Assembly: GCA_022592445.1 (NCBI GenBank)
Contig: JABYQR010000257.1
Location: 1 to 64,000 of the forward strand
Length of the DNA: 64,000 bases
Source of the DNA: Cytidiella melzeri
Lineage: Eukaryota; Basidiomycota; Agaricomycetes; Polyporales; Irpicaceae
Direction of reading: 5' to 3'
Below the pieces are notes generated by a model. The model saw nothing but the letters and a program-made list of their open reading frames with translations, had not been told where the DNA came from and ran no database searches. A program made the position numbers and the translations under genes. Positions 43,916-55,091 of this stretch are shown in pieces (the stretch's first letter is position 1; each line of letters begins with the position of its first letter).

Positions 43916-45328
43916 ATGCCAAACAACTCTCGCCGCACTTCCCGTCGCGTCAATGCCCGCTTCGCTCCCCACTCTCCAAATGATCCCTACCGCGTTCATG
44001 ACTATACTCGGTTTGACCGTATGGGTCACCCCATTGTTATGGAGATAAGGAGTTCACCAACTCCCATCTCTATCCGTATGAGTCAAACCGACGCTCAGGA
44101 TGCTAGGATCAATGTCAACTACGTTTACAGGGACAGAGTCAGGCGCATGGAATCGATGGAGTATAGTCTTCTCGGTCGTCACGGCTGGGACAGATTTAGG
44201 CAGAGTGACAGGCAAAGGCACCTCCGAGAGGTTAATCGCATCATTGATGAAGCCAATTGAGAGGCGGAATTGGATTTATACAGACGAAGGCCTCGTAATG
44301 TCAGCGCGGAAATAAGGGCACATCAAACCCAAAGTTCTTCCAGGGTTAATGCTGCACCTCCTCGCCGATCTGCGTCGCCGTCGCACCCGCATCCTCATCG
44401 TCATCCTACTCCAATGCCACCGCCTTTTGTGAGTGCAGGATTATTGCTTTGGGACATGGTTGCCCAAGCATTAAATAATTTTGCATCTCCACAGACTTCT
44501 TCAACAATGGTCAATCCGCCTACGCCGGTCATTCCGGATATCGTTGATGGTATGAACGGATTAAATATCAGTTCACCAGTTTCTCATGATTCTTCAGAAC
44601 CAGTAGTCCAGGCCGCTTCTGCTGCCGAGCCTACACCGGTTCCGTCCTCCACTACTCAGGAGGAGGGACAGGTTGAAGATGAATGGCCAACGGTATATGC
44701 TCCCCAACCAGTCATTCCTACCTTCTCATTCGACAACTGGGTTCACGTTGACCGTACCGACACCAGGCTGGCTTCGCCTGTCTATGCGTGTGGTATGGTT
44801 TACGGCGGGGATGGACCAAAGGGGGAGGTTTTCAGGCCGGAGCAAGTTTATTCCATCCTCGCCATGCAACACGTCAACCATCCCAACTATATGCCCAATG
44901 AGCTGGTCTTACGCTCTAAGGGACTTGTTGATACAATGGTCGTTAGCATGGGCAACAAATGCGAGCACTATTGTGAGACGGTCGCGGAGCTGGAGGAATT
45001 TGCCAAGTCACAGCGGATCAAGGAGATCACAGCCTGTGCCCGGATCTACCTCAAGCTCAAGAGGGGACAGTGGCCGGACTGTGACAACATCTGGAATATG
45101 TACTTCATCTCAGTTGCGGACTTTCACACAGCGATGGAGGTCTTCAATGGTCGCGATCATCTTAGCGATCACCAGCTGGTCTGGCTGACTCAGAGATGTA
45201 TGGAGAAGAAGGAAGACTGGATGAGTATCTTTCATAGGGAGGAAGAATTTAAAGGCAAAATGAAGGAGGTAAAGATTGAGCCCGCTGAGCTCGAGCCTTC
45301 TTTAGAACCTGGATCGTCTTCTCTTTGA
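43916..45328 (+). pseudogene. 470-codon gene of unknown family, one nonsense codon
   Basis: The ATG at 43916 starts MPNNSRRTSRRVNARFAPHS, a basic N-terminus. An Arg-rich helical segment (RVRRMESMEYSLLGRHGWDR) follows. TGA at 44258-44260 interrupts, and the same frame continues EAELDLYRRRPRNVSAE, a Pro/Ser-rich acidic linker and a ~190-residue folded domain (WVHVDRTDTRLASPVYACGM ... CARIYLKLKRGQWPDC ... HLSDHQLVWLTQRCMEKKED) to TGA 45326. CGA to TGA would explain the stop. The protein is Gag-like in architecture (basic, linker, Cys/Trp-rich domain), but I recognise no known Gag. No intron rescues the stop. It could be cargo of the island. Confidence 0.55.
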
Positions 45329-45547
45329 ATGGACTCTCTGCAAGCAAATCGAACTATACCGCGCAATGTATACTATAAAATATTGTGATGTGTACATTTA
45401 TACTTGTTACAAACGGTCATTTTCATTAGTGTAGTCCGTAGTGTACTTGTATGCTTTCTCTATCTCTCTCTCGTTCTGCTTCGAGTCACAACCATCACGT
45501 AGCGCATTCTGACGAACTTTTATGACTTTTCTTTACAAAGTTTGTAA

Positions 45548-46878
45548 CGTTGTACTCTGGCTTCCTTAGCGTGTACGAATTCCGAATTACACCTCTTTGA
45601 CACAGAGAACTTTTGTGACGTCGATAGTGTTGCAAGATCCTGTGAAACACAACCGTGCCCTAACCACTATAGATATTCGTTTGAAGCAGATTTAAACAAA
45701 GTTTATAGAATTATTGCATTGGTAACACAGGACCGGTATCTTGAACCTTTTGAACATCAGAAAGAACTCATTGGAGGTTACATAGGATCTGTACCGCGTC
45801 TTGACGTACCTGCTTTAGTCAATTCATACCTTCTAGACTTAGCAAATCTGACACGGAGACAGGGCTCGACGTGACAAAAAGGGACACAATGCGGATGACG
45901 ACGAGGAGGTGGTGGCAGGCGTGAAGCACAATGCGTTCACCAGCTATCAAACTTATTCAGAAAGCTAGCCCAGTAAAGACCAAGTTAGTATTGGGTACTA
46001 CTAGCTATGTAGTACAGGAGGGGTTTGCTTACCTAGCCCAGTAAAGACCAAGAGGTCGAGATGGGGGCTAGAAGCGTACATGTAGCTGCTTATATAGACT
46101 TCAGGGACCTGCGCACAGACCATGTTGAGGGCAGGCTTTGCAAGAAGCCGTGTGAACGAAGAACAAAAGAACTACCTAAAGGAGAACAATAGCTATTGTT
46201 TTGACCTTGCCAAGAACTCTACCCGTGAGAGAATCTATCTAAAAGGAGACCAACTATTGTATTCCATTCCCACACCTGTGAGAACATCCTTCCATAAAGA
46301 GAACAATAAGGAAAGAACAAAAGGAGTCCATGTGGACGTCATTTATGACATCAAACCCTAGCTATGGGCTGAACCGTGTGTCTGTAGCCATGTGGTCTTA
46401 CTTAAGCTAAGTCACATGCCAGTGTGACGTAGTAGCAAGTAATGTGACCGTGTGGAGCGTCTAAGCCACGTGATACGGGCGCTTAATAGATGTGCAGAGG
46501 AGTTTATGCAGAGAGAATTGAAACTGAGTTGTAGCCCAGAGTTTTACAGATGAAAACAAGAGGTAAATTGCGAAAATTAAGGGCTAGTCAGGCCATCCAT
46601 GACAAAATTGTCGAGAATCAGAACCACAGAACAACGAACCAGAAGTAGTAATAGATCAGGAACCATCAGAGATCATCACAGGCACAACTTACATTGGTGA
46701 CACATCCAATCAATCTCTAGATAAGAACTCAAATTCCGGAGAAAATACTGAAGTCAAAGATCTTCTAGAAGAAACTTCTAAACAGACGTCATCCCCTGTA
46801 ATTGCACCTGTAGTACCTCATATCTCTAAAGTGTACATTCCGTACTACGACTTGATCCTTGATTGCTTTTGGTTATAA
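45548..46878 (+). pseudogene. Copia ORF preceding gag, split by solo LTR-A
   Basis: A frame open after TAA 45545 reads FDTENFCDVDSVARSC, HYRYSFEADLNKVYRIIALV and SVPRLDVPALVNSYLLDLAN to the LTR at 45849. After removal of the LTR and one 5-bp TSD the frame continues exactly (EPQNNEPEVVIDQEPSEI ... SKVYIPYYDLILDCFWL) to TAA 46876-46878. The stop overlaps the gag ATG as TAATG. About 190 codons survive; the start is missing, probably lost to the GC-rich island. Copia elements usually have no ORF here. It could be an extended Gag leader or an extra protein translated by stop-start coupling. Confidence 0.6.
45849..46604 (-). mobile_element. Solo LTR of family A, copy 3, inside the copia element
   Basis: It is nearly identical to 12810-13567. 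The flanks are AAATC (45844-45848) and AAATT (46605-46609), a TSD with one C/T difference. It interrupts the copia ORF upstream of gag and dates family A activity after this copia insertion. Confidence 0.9.
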
Positions 46879-49800
46879 TGGCTGAACCAGGAAAGATTAG
46901 CGGTAGTCAAATGATCGTCTTTGACGGTTTAAACTACAAGAAATGGTCCACCGCTATGATTGGCTTGTTCAGATATTCAAACACTTGGTTAATCGTGAAT
47001 GGAACCGAAACAAAACCTACCTTACCCGCAGCAGCTGCGACCAGTTCAGGTTCTGGTACGACTACTGCACCTCCTGACACTTCTGATGAGAAGAAGGAAC
47101 TTAAGGATTGGGAAATTCGGAACCAACGCGCTTTAGCCTATTTCAATATTTACCTTGATATTACTTTGCAATCCTATCTTGAAGGAGAGGATTTGGCCTC
47201 CGAAGTGTGGAAGAAATTGAAAACAGACTTTGAAAAGACATCAGTCTGAGCAAGCTCTGTTGTGTTCAGAAACCTACTTAGCTCAACTTTTGATGAGTCT
47301 AAGGATATGAACGTACAAATTCAAGGCTTCCGTACTAAGATTGGAGATACCAAAGTTGCTGGGTTAGACCTTGATGATCAAATTAAAGTTCATATTCTTT
47401 TGTGGGCTTTACCAACGTCATATGAAACCGCCATTTCTGCATACGTTGCCACTGTTGCAAAACCCGAAGAAATCAAGTTCGACACACTCATCCCCAAGAT
47501 ACTTGCGGAAGAGTTACATCAAAAGGGTTCAAACAGTGAAAATGCGAATCGGATTACGCAGACCACGCGTTTACCGAAGGAAAAATGCGAGAAGTGTGGG
47601 CTTTCTAATCATACTACGAGTCAGCACTGGGATAAAGAGAAACCTAACCAAAACAAGTCTCGTGGTAATGTAAATAATCAGCAAGGATCTTCTACCAACA
47701 ACAAGCAGGGTAACAAGGAGAATAAAGGAAAGAATGGAGGACAACGCAAGAAGTCTAAAGGCAAAGGCAAAGACAAAGCAACTGTAAATAATTTTCAAGT
47801 AGATACCAAGCCTGTCTTCGAGCACGATAATGAAATCATCAATGTTTCTCTTTATTCCACGTGTGAGACTGAAAGCGTTGAATGGCTCATTGACAGTGGT
47901 GCCACTAGTCACATCACCAATGATATTGACAACTTTATCTCGTATCAACCCGCAACGGTACCAGGTACATGCTCTGTAGCAGGTAAAGATATGACTGTCA
48001 ATATATTGGGAAAAGGAACGGTCGTACTTGACACAATCCTTGTGAGAGATAAAATACATCGCACAACTTTGAAAAATGTCCTCTATATACCAGATGCGAC
48101 TACAAGATTCTTTTCTCCTTCTAGAGCACTGCAACTAGGATGCACTAGCAGTGTTACATCAAAAGGATGGACAATTTATAATGAAGGAAAAGAGATTATA
48201 AATGGTCAACCTAATCATGCCGGACTTTATTGGATTAAAGGACGTCTAGTCAGGAAGATAGACTCAATTAATAAAGTTAGTCGTAATGATTATATGTTGT
48301 GGCATAATCGACTGGGACACCCAGGGAATAAGATTGTCGAAAATCCTCACAAAGGAACAAAGGGATTAAAAGAAAAGATTCCTATTCCATCGACAATTTC
48401 TCCTTGTCACGGATGTCAAGTTGGAAAAGGAAAGAGACAACCATTTCCACCATCTATGTCGAGAGCTACAGAAGTCCTTGAATTAACTCATTCCGATCTC
48501 ATTGAATATTCTACAACTTCTATTGATGGTTACAAATATGGTATGACTTGTCTTGATGATGCTTCCAGTCATGGGATGCTCTATTATCTCAAGCACAAAG
48601 ATGAAGCATTCACAAGATTCAAACAATACAAGTCATGGGCCAAAACCCAAACAGGAAAGAAGATGAAGAAGTTCAGATGCGATGGTGGAACAGAGTTCAT
48701 TAATAATGAGTTCAAGGATTATCTGAAGGAACACGGAATAGAATTACAAATGTCTGTTCCATATACTCCACAACAAAATGGTAGAGCTGAGCGATGGCAA
48801 CAGACCATAAAATATAAAGCCGAAGCATTGCGTCAGCAAGCTGGGTTATCAAATGGTTTCTGGAAGCTTACTTGGAAGCAGCAGTATATTTAAATAACCG
48901 TCTACCTAATCTACGATTAAACTGGCAGACACCTATAGAGAGTTTTCTGGGTATAAAACCAGATATCTCAATGCTTCGTGTATTTGGATGTCGTGCATAC
49001 GTCCATGTACCGATCAAGAGTCGTCAGAACAAGTTGTCACCAAAAGCAACTCCTATGATATTCGTTGGATATGAACCGGGTGTAAAGGGTTACCGGTTCT
49101 GGGATAAACAGCGAATCGACATTGCTCGCGATGCAGTATTTGACGAGACTCATTTCCTGTATCGTAAAGATATTACTCCTTCCAAACAACCTTTAGTCGG
49201 CAATAACAGTGATAATAACACTGTTCCTCCACACAATAATTTTTCACCTTTTGAAGAGAATGATGAACAAGGTCACCAAGATTTTGATGATGGAGATGAT
49301 GATCATCCAGAGCACCAAGCACCTACTCATCCTTCTCGACAACAGCAGCAATTCCCTTCAGCTCCGGTTCTTGACAAAGAACCACAACCACAAATCAAAC
49401 GAGGACCTAAGCCTAAACCACCTTTGCCACCACCTATCAACCAGAACAAACGTTCAACTGCTGGAAAAAATCCTTAACTTTCCATGCGGCCGGTGGATAT
49501 GCAGAAAGCTTTAGAAAAGCAAGTGGCTAAGGACAAAAAGGAAGAACAAAATGAGCTTCGTTTGAGAGCTGACTGGAACTCGAGAACACGCGCGAGATCT
49601 CCGGTTGCAGGGCCATCCAGATTACGGATACCTTTGCAATCAGGAACGTCATCACGTCAACCCTCGAGATCACCTTCCGTTGAACCGGGTCCAGAACATC
49701 AAACTCTATCAGGAGGCTTAACTGATGATGATGATTCTGCAGAAATTGATGACGAGACTCTTAATTCAATTACTGCTTATTCAATCAATGAATATCCACA

Positions 49801-51346
49801 GACGTGGAAGCAGGCAATGAAAAGAGATGATCGGGATCAATGGTTTGCTGCTGCACAAGACGAAATTGATTCTCAAATGAAGAATAAAACTTGGACGCTT
49901 GTACGACGACCAGACACATCACGCAAAATTGTGAAATGCAAATGGGTCTTCACCATAAAGTCTGATGGTCAATATAAAGTGCGTCTTGTTGCAAAAGGAT
50001 TCACCCAAGTTGAAGGAATTGATTATCAAGAAACTTTCTCACCAGTCGCACATTTTGAATCCATACGCATGCTACTAGCTATAGCTGCACTCGAAGATTG
50101 GGAAATTGAGGCATTGGATGTGAAAACAGCTTTCCTTTACGGCGAACTAGATGAAGAAATCTATATGGAACAACCAGAAGGTTTCGTGGAGAAGGGAACG
50201 GAGAACCATGTTTGTTTGCTTAAGAAAGCCATTTATGGACTTAAACAGGCTTCACAAACATGGAATATCAAAATTCATAACGCTCTGATAGAATTAGGCT
50301 TTGACCGGATTCATTCAGATGCTGGTGTTTACGTGTATCGGCAACAAGGGGGGAATTTAATTCTCATTCTATATGTTGACGATATATTTCCGATAGGAAA
50401 TAGTAAACTTGCTATGTCTGCACTTAAGAAAAATCTTATGGATCACTATGAGATGCGTGACTTAGGAGAAGCTAAGCTTATTCTAGGCATGCGTGTGCAG
50501 AGAGATCGTAAAGCTAAAACAATTCTACTTGACCAAGAGTCGTATATTCAAGAGGCTTTAAAACGATTCTAATATGGCAAATGCTAATCCTGCTCGGACA
50601 CCATTACCTTCAGGTGCTGTACTACAGAAGGCAGATTCTGACTACAAAGCAGATTCTGGTTTACTGAGACAGTATCAAGCGTTGATTGGCACGCTTATAT
50701 ATGTTATGATTGGTACTAGACCAGACATTTCATATGCAGTCATACATCTTTCACAGTACATGTCAAATCCAACTGACCACCATTATAGATCAGCGGAAAA
50801 TATATACTGAGATATTTGCTTGGAACGCAGTCCTATACGATCAAGTATAATGGATCAAGTAATGCTGGTATTATTGGTTATTCGGATGCAGACTGGGCTG
50901 AGAATAAAGACGACAGACATTTGACAACAGGATATGTATTTCTTTTGGCTGAAGGAGCAATTTCCTGGACTTCTAAAAAGCAGAAAACCATTGCTCTATC
51001 ATCAATGGAATCAGAATACATGGCCTTGTGCGAAACTTCCAAGCAATGTTATTGGTTGCGCACCGTGCTCAAAGAATTGGAATTAAAACAGCAAGAGCCT
51101 ACCATTCTATGCTGTGATAATCATGGTGCTATTTACTTCACCAAGAATCCAAAGATAGAGTCACGCTCAAAGCATATTGACATTTGATATCATTATGTTA
51201 GAGAGTTTGTCGAAAATAAGAATGCCGAACTATATGCTGTTCCAACTGAAGAACAGATTGCTGATATCATGACAAAGTCATTGGCATTTCAGAAGCAATC
51301 ATACTTCAGTGGGAGATTAGGTCTAATTGATCTAAACACTCACTAA
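46878..51346 (+). pseudogene. Copia gag-pol polyprotein, disabled
   Basis: The start is MAEPGKISGSQMIVFDGLNY. Gag is followed by a CCHH-type knuckle (CEKCGLSNHTTSQH, ~47586). Protease has DSGATSH (~47892). The GAG-pre-integrase motif is MLWHNRLGHPG (~48292). Integrase has HSDL (~48490), RCDGGTEF (~48677) and a Glu at NGRAER (~48790). Reverse transcriptase runs from WVFTIKSDG to LYVDDIFPIG (~50370). RNase H has GYSDADWAE (~50876) and SSMESEYMAL (~50998). The chain ends LIDLNTH-stop. Lesions: TGA 47247 (Trp site), a frameshift near 48880, TAA 49475, a frameshift at the TAA near 50570, a frameshift near 50805, and TGA 51185 (Arg site). Confidence 0.9.
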
Positions 51347-51365
51347 TGTAATGGTTAAGTGGGAG

Positions 51366-51917
51366 TGTTAAAACTATATATAATATAATATGATATGATA
51401 TGTAGTTTCCCACGCCTTATTACAAGGACGCTTTAGGTAGCAGAGTTCCCACAGTCTTGATATGGGAATTATGTAGCCGTATATGGAAACTCAAGTAGTA
51501 ACCATCGCATTAGCTGAGACATACAGATATGGGTTGTAATAGTACTATACATATATGTACGCCTGTGTTCCAGTAGCATAGGAAATGACATGGAAAGCAC
51601 GTAGTACAACTCCAGAGGATGCCTAAAGCATATATCTGAGGACAAGTACTAGCATGAGTCATTTACTCATTATGTACGCCTCTGGTACAAGTGCTGAGCC
51701 TAGTCATACAATGAGTCATGCACTCATAGCATGAGTCATGCATGAGTCATGCACTTAGTATTACAGTAGAATAGCTGAAGTAGACATGTATAGTAGTTGC
51801 TTACATAAGTAGATACAGACATGTATATAAGCAGAGCTGCTGAAGCAGCAAGAATAATAAGACTCATCTTCGAAGCTTAACAGCCTCTACCCCTCGCACA
51901 CATATTCCACTTTGTTA
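51366..51917 (+). mobile_element. Copia right LTR
   Basis: It matches the left LTR over its whole length. Most differences are transitions, many at CpG. It ends CCACTTTGTTA, then joins the G-patch pseudogene of the inverted duplication without a TSD. Confidence 0.9.
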
Positions 51918-53330
51918 AAAGGTCAAGCTGCCAAAGTACCGCAACAAGGTCTCTGAGTGAAGAATCATGCACAATCAGCTAGATACCCTCTTCCTGACAC
52001 CAGCACCACTGCTGCAAAACCTAGTAATGCCAAGAAGAGGTTTTCTGAAGGCCCCCCGCCCCCGCATTGCCGCCACCACAGCCGGTCAAACTTGGCGAGG
52101 ACACCAGCAACGTGAGCAACAAGTTGCTTTGTATGATGGGATGGACAGAAGGTACAGGCCTTGGCCAGGGTGGTGAAGATCGAGTGGAACCAATGTATGT
52201 CCAGGGACCACACTTGAGCTATTAAAATTACCATCCTGAACCCCTCTTGTCTTTCAATTGGTCAGTCAAATTGCAATCTGTGCGGTGGGGGTGGGTCTTG
52301 GCACTAGCAAAGGTAAAGAGATTGGCAAATATAATGAAGGGCACACTGGATATGTGTATATGGCACAGGACTCGGTGGTGAAACGTTTTACAGAAGCAAA
52401 TTTGATATTGCAAGAAGCATGGGCAAGATATGTTTAGAAGGCTGATTTAATCTCTCTTTCCTTCACTGATGACAGGCTAGAGAACGATGCAACAGCTGAT
52501 AGCGGACTGCCAGTCCGTCTATACCCTGCAATCTCTGTGTACAACAAGTTGACTTTTGCTGTGCACTTTCATGTCTTTTGCCAGTTTTACCACCTTTTCT
52601 AAGGCGTGTCGGTACCAGAATCATACTGTCAGCCAATGACAATCTATCATTGTTAGCTGTAAGAAAACTAAGGTAGACAACACTAGGAACACCCACCCTT
52701 ATGTAATTGGAGCACTTAATACAGATGCCGGCCAAAATCAGGATAGAAAATTTATTCTTGTTCCTTCAGGCTCCTAGACCACATTGTGGAGTTAAAAGTG
52801 CCTCAAACTACATCAAATACCATTAAACAAACTGTCTTTGTGTTGGAACGACACATGCAGGTGCATGCAGTCTTTGCTAGCTGTAAACATCTAAGATCTC
52901 GGAAAGATTTGTGATTGATGATACCTTATTTTGAAGGCTATATTTTACATGGTCAGTAAGTGCTGGCCAAAATTGACTCATGAAAAATTGACAACCTCGC
53001 CAGATGAAAATGTGAAAAGAATCACTTTTGGCTTTGGGGAGATTTTGGCAAAATAAATACATGTGACTCAACATATTTGAAGATACACTCAATAGAGACC
53101 GTAGAATACACTCTTAGGACTATTTTCCATTGATCAGATTCATGAAAAGGTTTCCCACGTTTCCGCCATTGGGGTTGGTGTTGGGGGGATGGGATTTAAG
53201 CGCTTTGCTTACATAGGGGGTGGGTGTTCCTTGTGTTGTCTACCTCAGGCATGTTTTTGCTCCATGTACGTCTGCCTCAACCTCTAATCTCCCCTCTAAT
53301 CTCTCGCTGGAAACTGTTCCAATCTATAGG
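51918..53330. repeat. Inverted segmental duplication, right copy
   Basis: This is the reverse complement of 15190-16660. It starts with the G-patch pseudogene fragment on the plus strand (51918-52205: KLLCMMGWTEGTGLG, with the shared TGA after a RASE-like motif read as VSE). It continues through the AT-rich spacer and the MITE to the 3' end of the secreted-protein gene. The copia LTR truncates it on the left. The two copies differ at many sites, so the duplication is not recent. Confidence 0.8.
52672..53244. mobile_element. MITE-like element, second copy
   Basis: 573 bp with the same inverted ends as 15343-15924 (GGTAGACAACAC at 52672 and its complement ending at 53244). It lies in opposite orientation and at the homologous site after the secreted-protein gene. 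Confidence 0.7.
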
Positions 53331-53732
53331 TTTGGACTTCCTTTGCATGTCACGGAGGATTTCGTAAACTATCCGATACCGCTCAGGTTTGTTTTGAGGG
53401 GGCACAGAGCCACGCGGAATCCAACTTGCTGCCACTTTGAATGAGTTGTAGAGGCCATTTCCATCCTCATACAATTTTTTGGCTGCTTGCCTGAGTAATT
53501 CCATATCCACCAGTCCATCTATAGGTGGTGTGAATGGGGTGAGATCATATTCATCAACACGTGGCCTGTGGAGGTTGCCTGCATCTGTGCTTTGTCTCTT
53601 CAAGATGGGGCAGATGGAGGGAATTGGAGAGTGGATTTCTGTACTGTCACAAGGGATGGCAGAAACAGTCACTGTACGGAGTGTGCCAGTGACCAAAATG
53701 GTGAGAAGAACAAGAGAGGTCAAGAACTGCAT
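53277..53732 (-). CDS. Small secreted protein, 151 aa, possible Kex2 substrate
   Basis: ATG at 53732 (an in-frame ATG 14 codons upstream also exists). MQFLTSLVLLTILVTGTL is a good signal peptide with likely cleavage after VTVSA. A short Cys-containing propeptide (two Cys) ends with LKRQ, a KR dibasic site suited to Kex2. The mature part (DLTPFTPPIDGLVDMELLRQ, KLYEDGNGLYNSFKVAASWI, IVYEILRDMQRKSK) is soluble and Cys-poor. It stops at REIRGEIRG. In the duplicate at 15.2-15.34 kb the homologous frame ends 11-12 residues later, so a one-base indel probably changed this C-terminus. Family unknown; candidate effector-like protein by size and export signal only. Confidence 0.6.
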   Translation of the reverse strand: MQFLTSLVLLTILVTGTLRTVTVSAIPCDSTEIHSPIPSICPILKRQSTDAGNLHRPRVDEYDLTPFTPPIDGLVDMELLRQAAKKLYEDGNGLYNSFKVAASWIPRGSVPPQNKPERYRIVYEILRDMQRKSKPIDWNSFQREIRGEIRG

Positions 53733-53982
53733 AGTAGTATGGGGTGTCAAAGAACAAATTAGAGAGGGTTTCAAAGGATGATGAGACAGGTAGCTGTAAA
53801 CACAGTGACTCAGGGCAAGTACAATGTAGACAACAATCTACTTACCAGCCAGCACTGGATCAATATGAAGGCCTAGGGCGGCAGAGATATGCAGAAGTAT
53901 AAGCTAGCTGTCCACAATATCAATACAGTACCCCTTGAAGGCAAGTGCAACACAGGCAACAATGTACTCACTGACTAGCACT

Positions 53983-54940
53983 TGATGTGGAGACAAGGGC
54001 TCAACACAACAGCTGGGATTGAGAAGCGGAGAACAGTGTAGTTGTTGTGGTAGGTGTGAAGCACAATATGTTCAGTGGCTATAAACCTTATGCAGATGTC
54101 TAGCTCATTTAAGGCCGAGTTAGATTTTGACTACAACTTATGTAGTACATGAGGGGTGTTGCTTACCTTGCTCAGACAAAGTGGGGATGGATATGGGGGC
54201 TAGGAGCGTACATGCAGCAGTATTTATAGACTTGAGGACTTGTTCACAGACCAGGGTAGGCAGGAAGCTGTGTGAGAAGAAAGAAAAATCGAAAAAGAAA
54301 TTATTGATCGTTGGCTAGACTATGCCAAGACCTTTAATCTAGCTATAAAACCCAGTCATTGTATACTGGTCTCACAATTTGCAGTGTTTGATGCTGATGT
54401 AACACATGCTTTAACTGCTCCAAGAACAAAGGGGTTGAAGATCTCTTGAATCAATTCCCAAAACATGTTACATGTGTCCTGTTGATGTCTGAACTGCCTC
54501 AGGCTATGTTCTGATGGTGACTCCGGCAGAGAGAGCAACTAATATTGCCTGTGAGACTTTGTGAAACAATCAGATCCAGTGCTCAGTGCTGATACAGCCA
54601 AAATTTCCATGGGAGTTGAGAATGTCATCCAGAGAAGAGGGGCCAAAACATAGGAGTTTATCAATGGTTACTATCAAGTCACAGCACGAGCGTTGGGGTG
54701 AGACACATGATGGGTGCCACATGGCCTTGAGTAAGCTGATTTACATGCAAGTGTGACATAGCAGAAGAGTAATGTGACCCTGTGTAGAGCATCTGAGCCA
54801 CTTGATAAGGGTGCTAACTAGATGTTTGAAAGGGCTTTGCAAAGGGTGTGATAGGAGTTTTTAGACAGTTAAAAACCAGTCTATTGTGTGCAAACTAGAG
54901 GTAAATTGTGAAAGATAAGGGCTAGTCAGGCTATCCACAA
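53983..54940 (-). mobile_element. Old, diverged LTR-A relative with an insertion
   Basis: Collinear with the minus-strand LTR-A copies: TGATGTGGAGACAAGGGCTC at the left, the gtagtacatgaggggtgttgc block, the TATA region, and ctagtcaggctatccacaa at the right. It is much more diverged. 54355-54620 is extra DNA containing about one and a half NC satellite units. No TSD is recognisable. 53780-53980 to its left shows nothing else. Confidence 0.65.
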
Positions 54941-55091
54941 TGGTGCTGAAGCAAAGGTTTGCTGGAATACAAGAACAGTGGTAAGAAGCTTTACATACTT
55001 CTTCTTCTGCCTTGCTAATATGACAAACAGCACACAGAGCTGTGTATATGGGTTGACAATGCTGAAGTTTCAGATTGAGTTTCAGATCACG

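Larger units (their letters stand above)
41757..45547 (+). other. GC-rich island carrying two genes inside the copia element
   Basis: From about 41760 to 43490 the DNA is visibly GC- and CpG-rich (gcgcgcc, ctgcgt runs), unlike the AT-rich copia coding region. It holds a TATA box, a small Cys-rich protein frame, a CpG-rich trailer and a 470-codon gene. The copia ORF at 45548 appears to have lost its start here, so the island looks inserted into, or captured by, the element. I found no TSD or terminal repeat. Part of it has a CpG-depleted relative at 6565-7740. Confidence 0.5.
40744..51917 (+). mobile_element. Ty1/copia retrotransposon, ~11.2 kb, with nested insertions
   Basis: Two LTRs of ~551 bp with roughly twenty differences by eye (about 96% alike) enclose, in order, a leader, a GC-rich two-gene island, an extra ORF split by a solo LTR-A, gag-pol and a polypurine tract (aagtgggag) directly before the right LTR. 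The domain order protease, integrase, reverse transcriptase, RNase H defines copia. No TSD is present: the flanks are CGTGC and AAAGG, and the right flank lies inside the inverted duplication. The copy may therefore have formed by recombination between two elements. It is inactive because of several stops and frameshifts. Confidence 0.9.

Noticed and set aside
44230..44282. A 53-bp intron that would remove the TGA at 44258
   Set aside because: The donor (gttaat) is weak and splicing would shift the frame into a stop.
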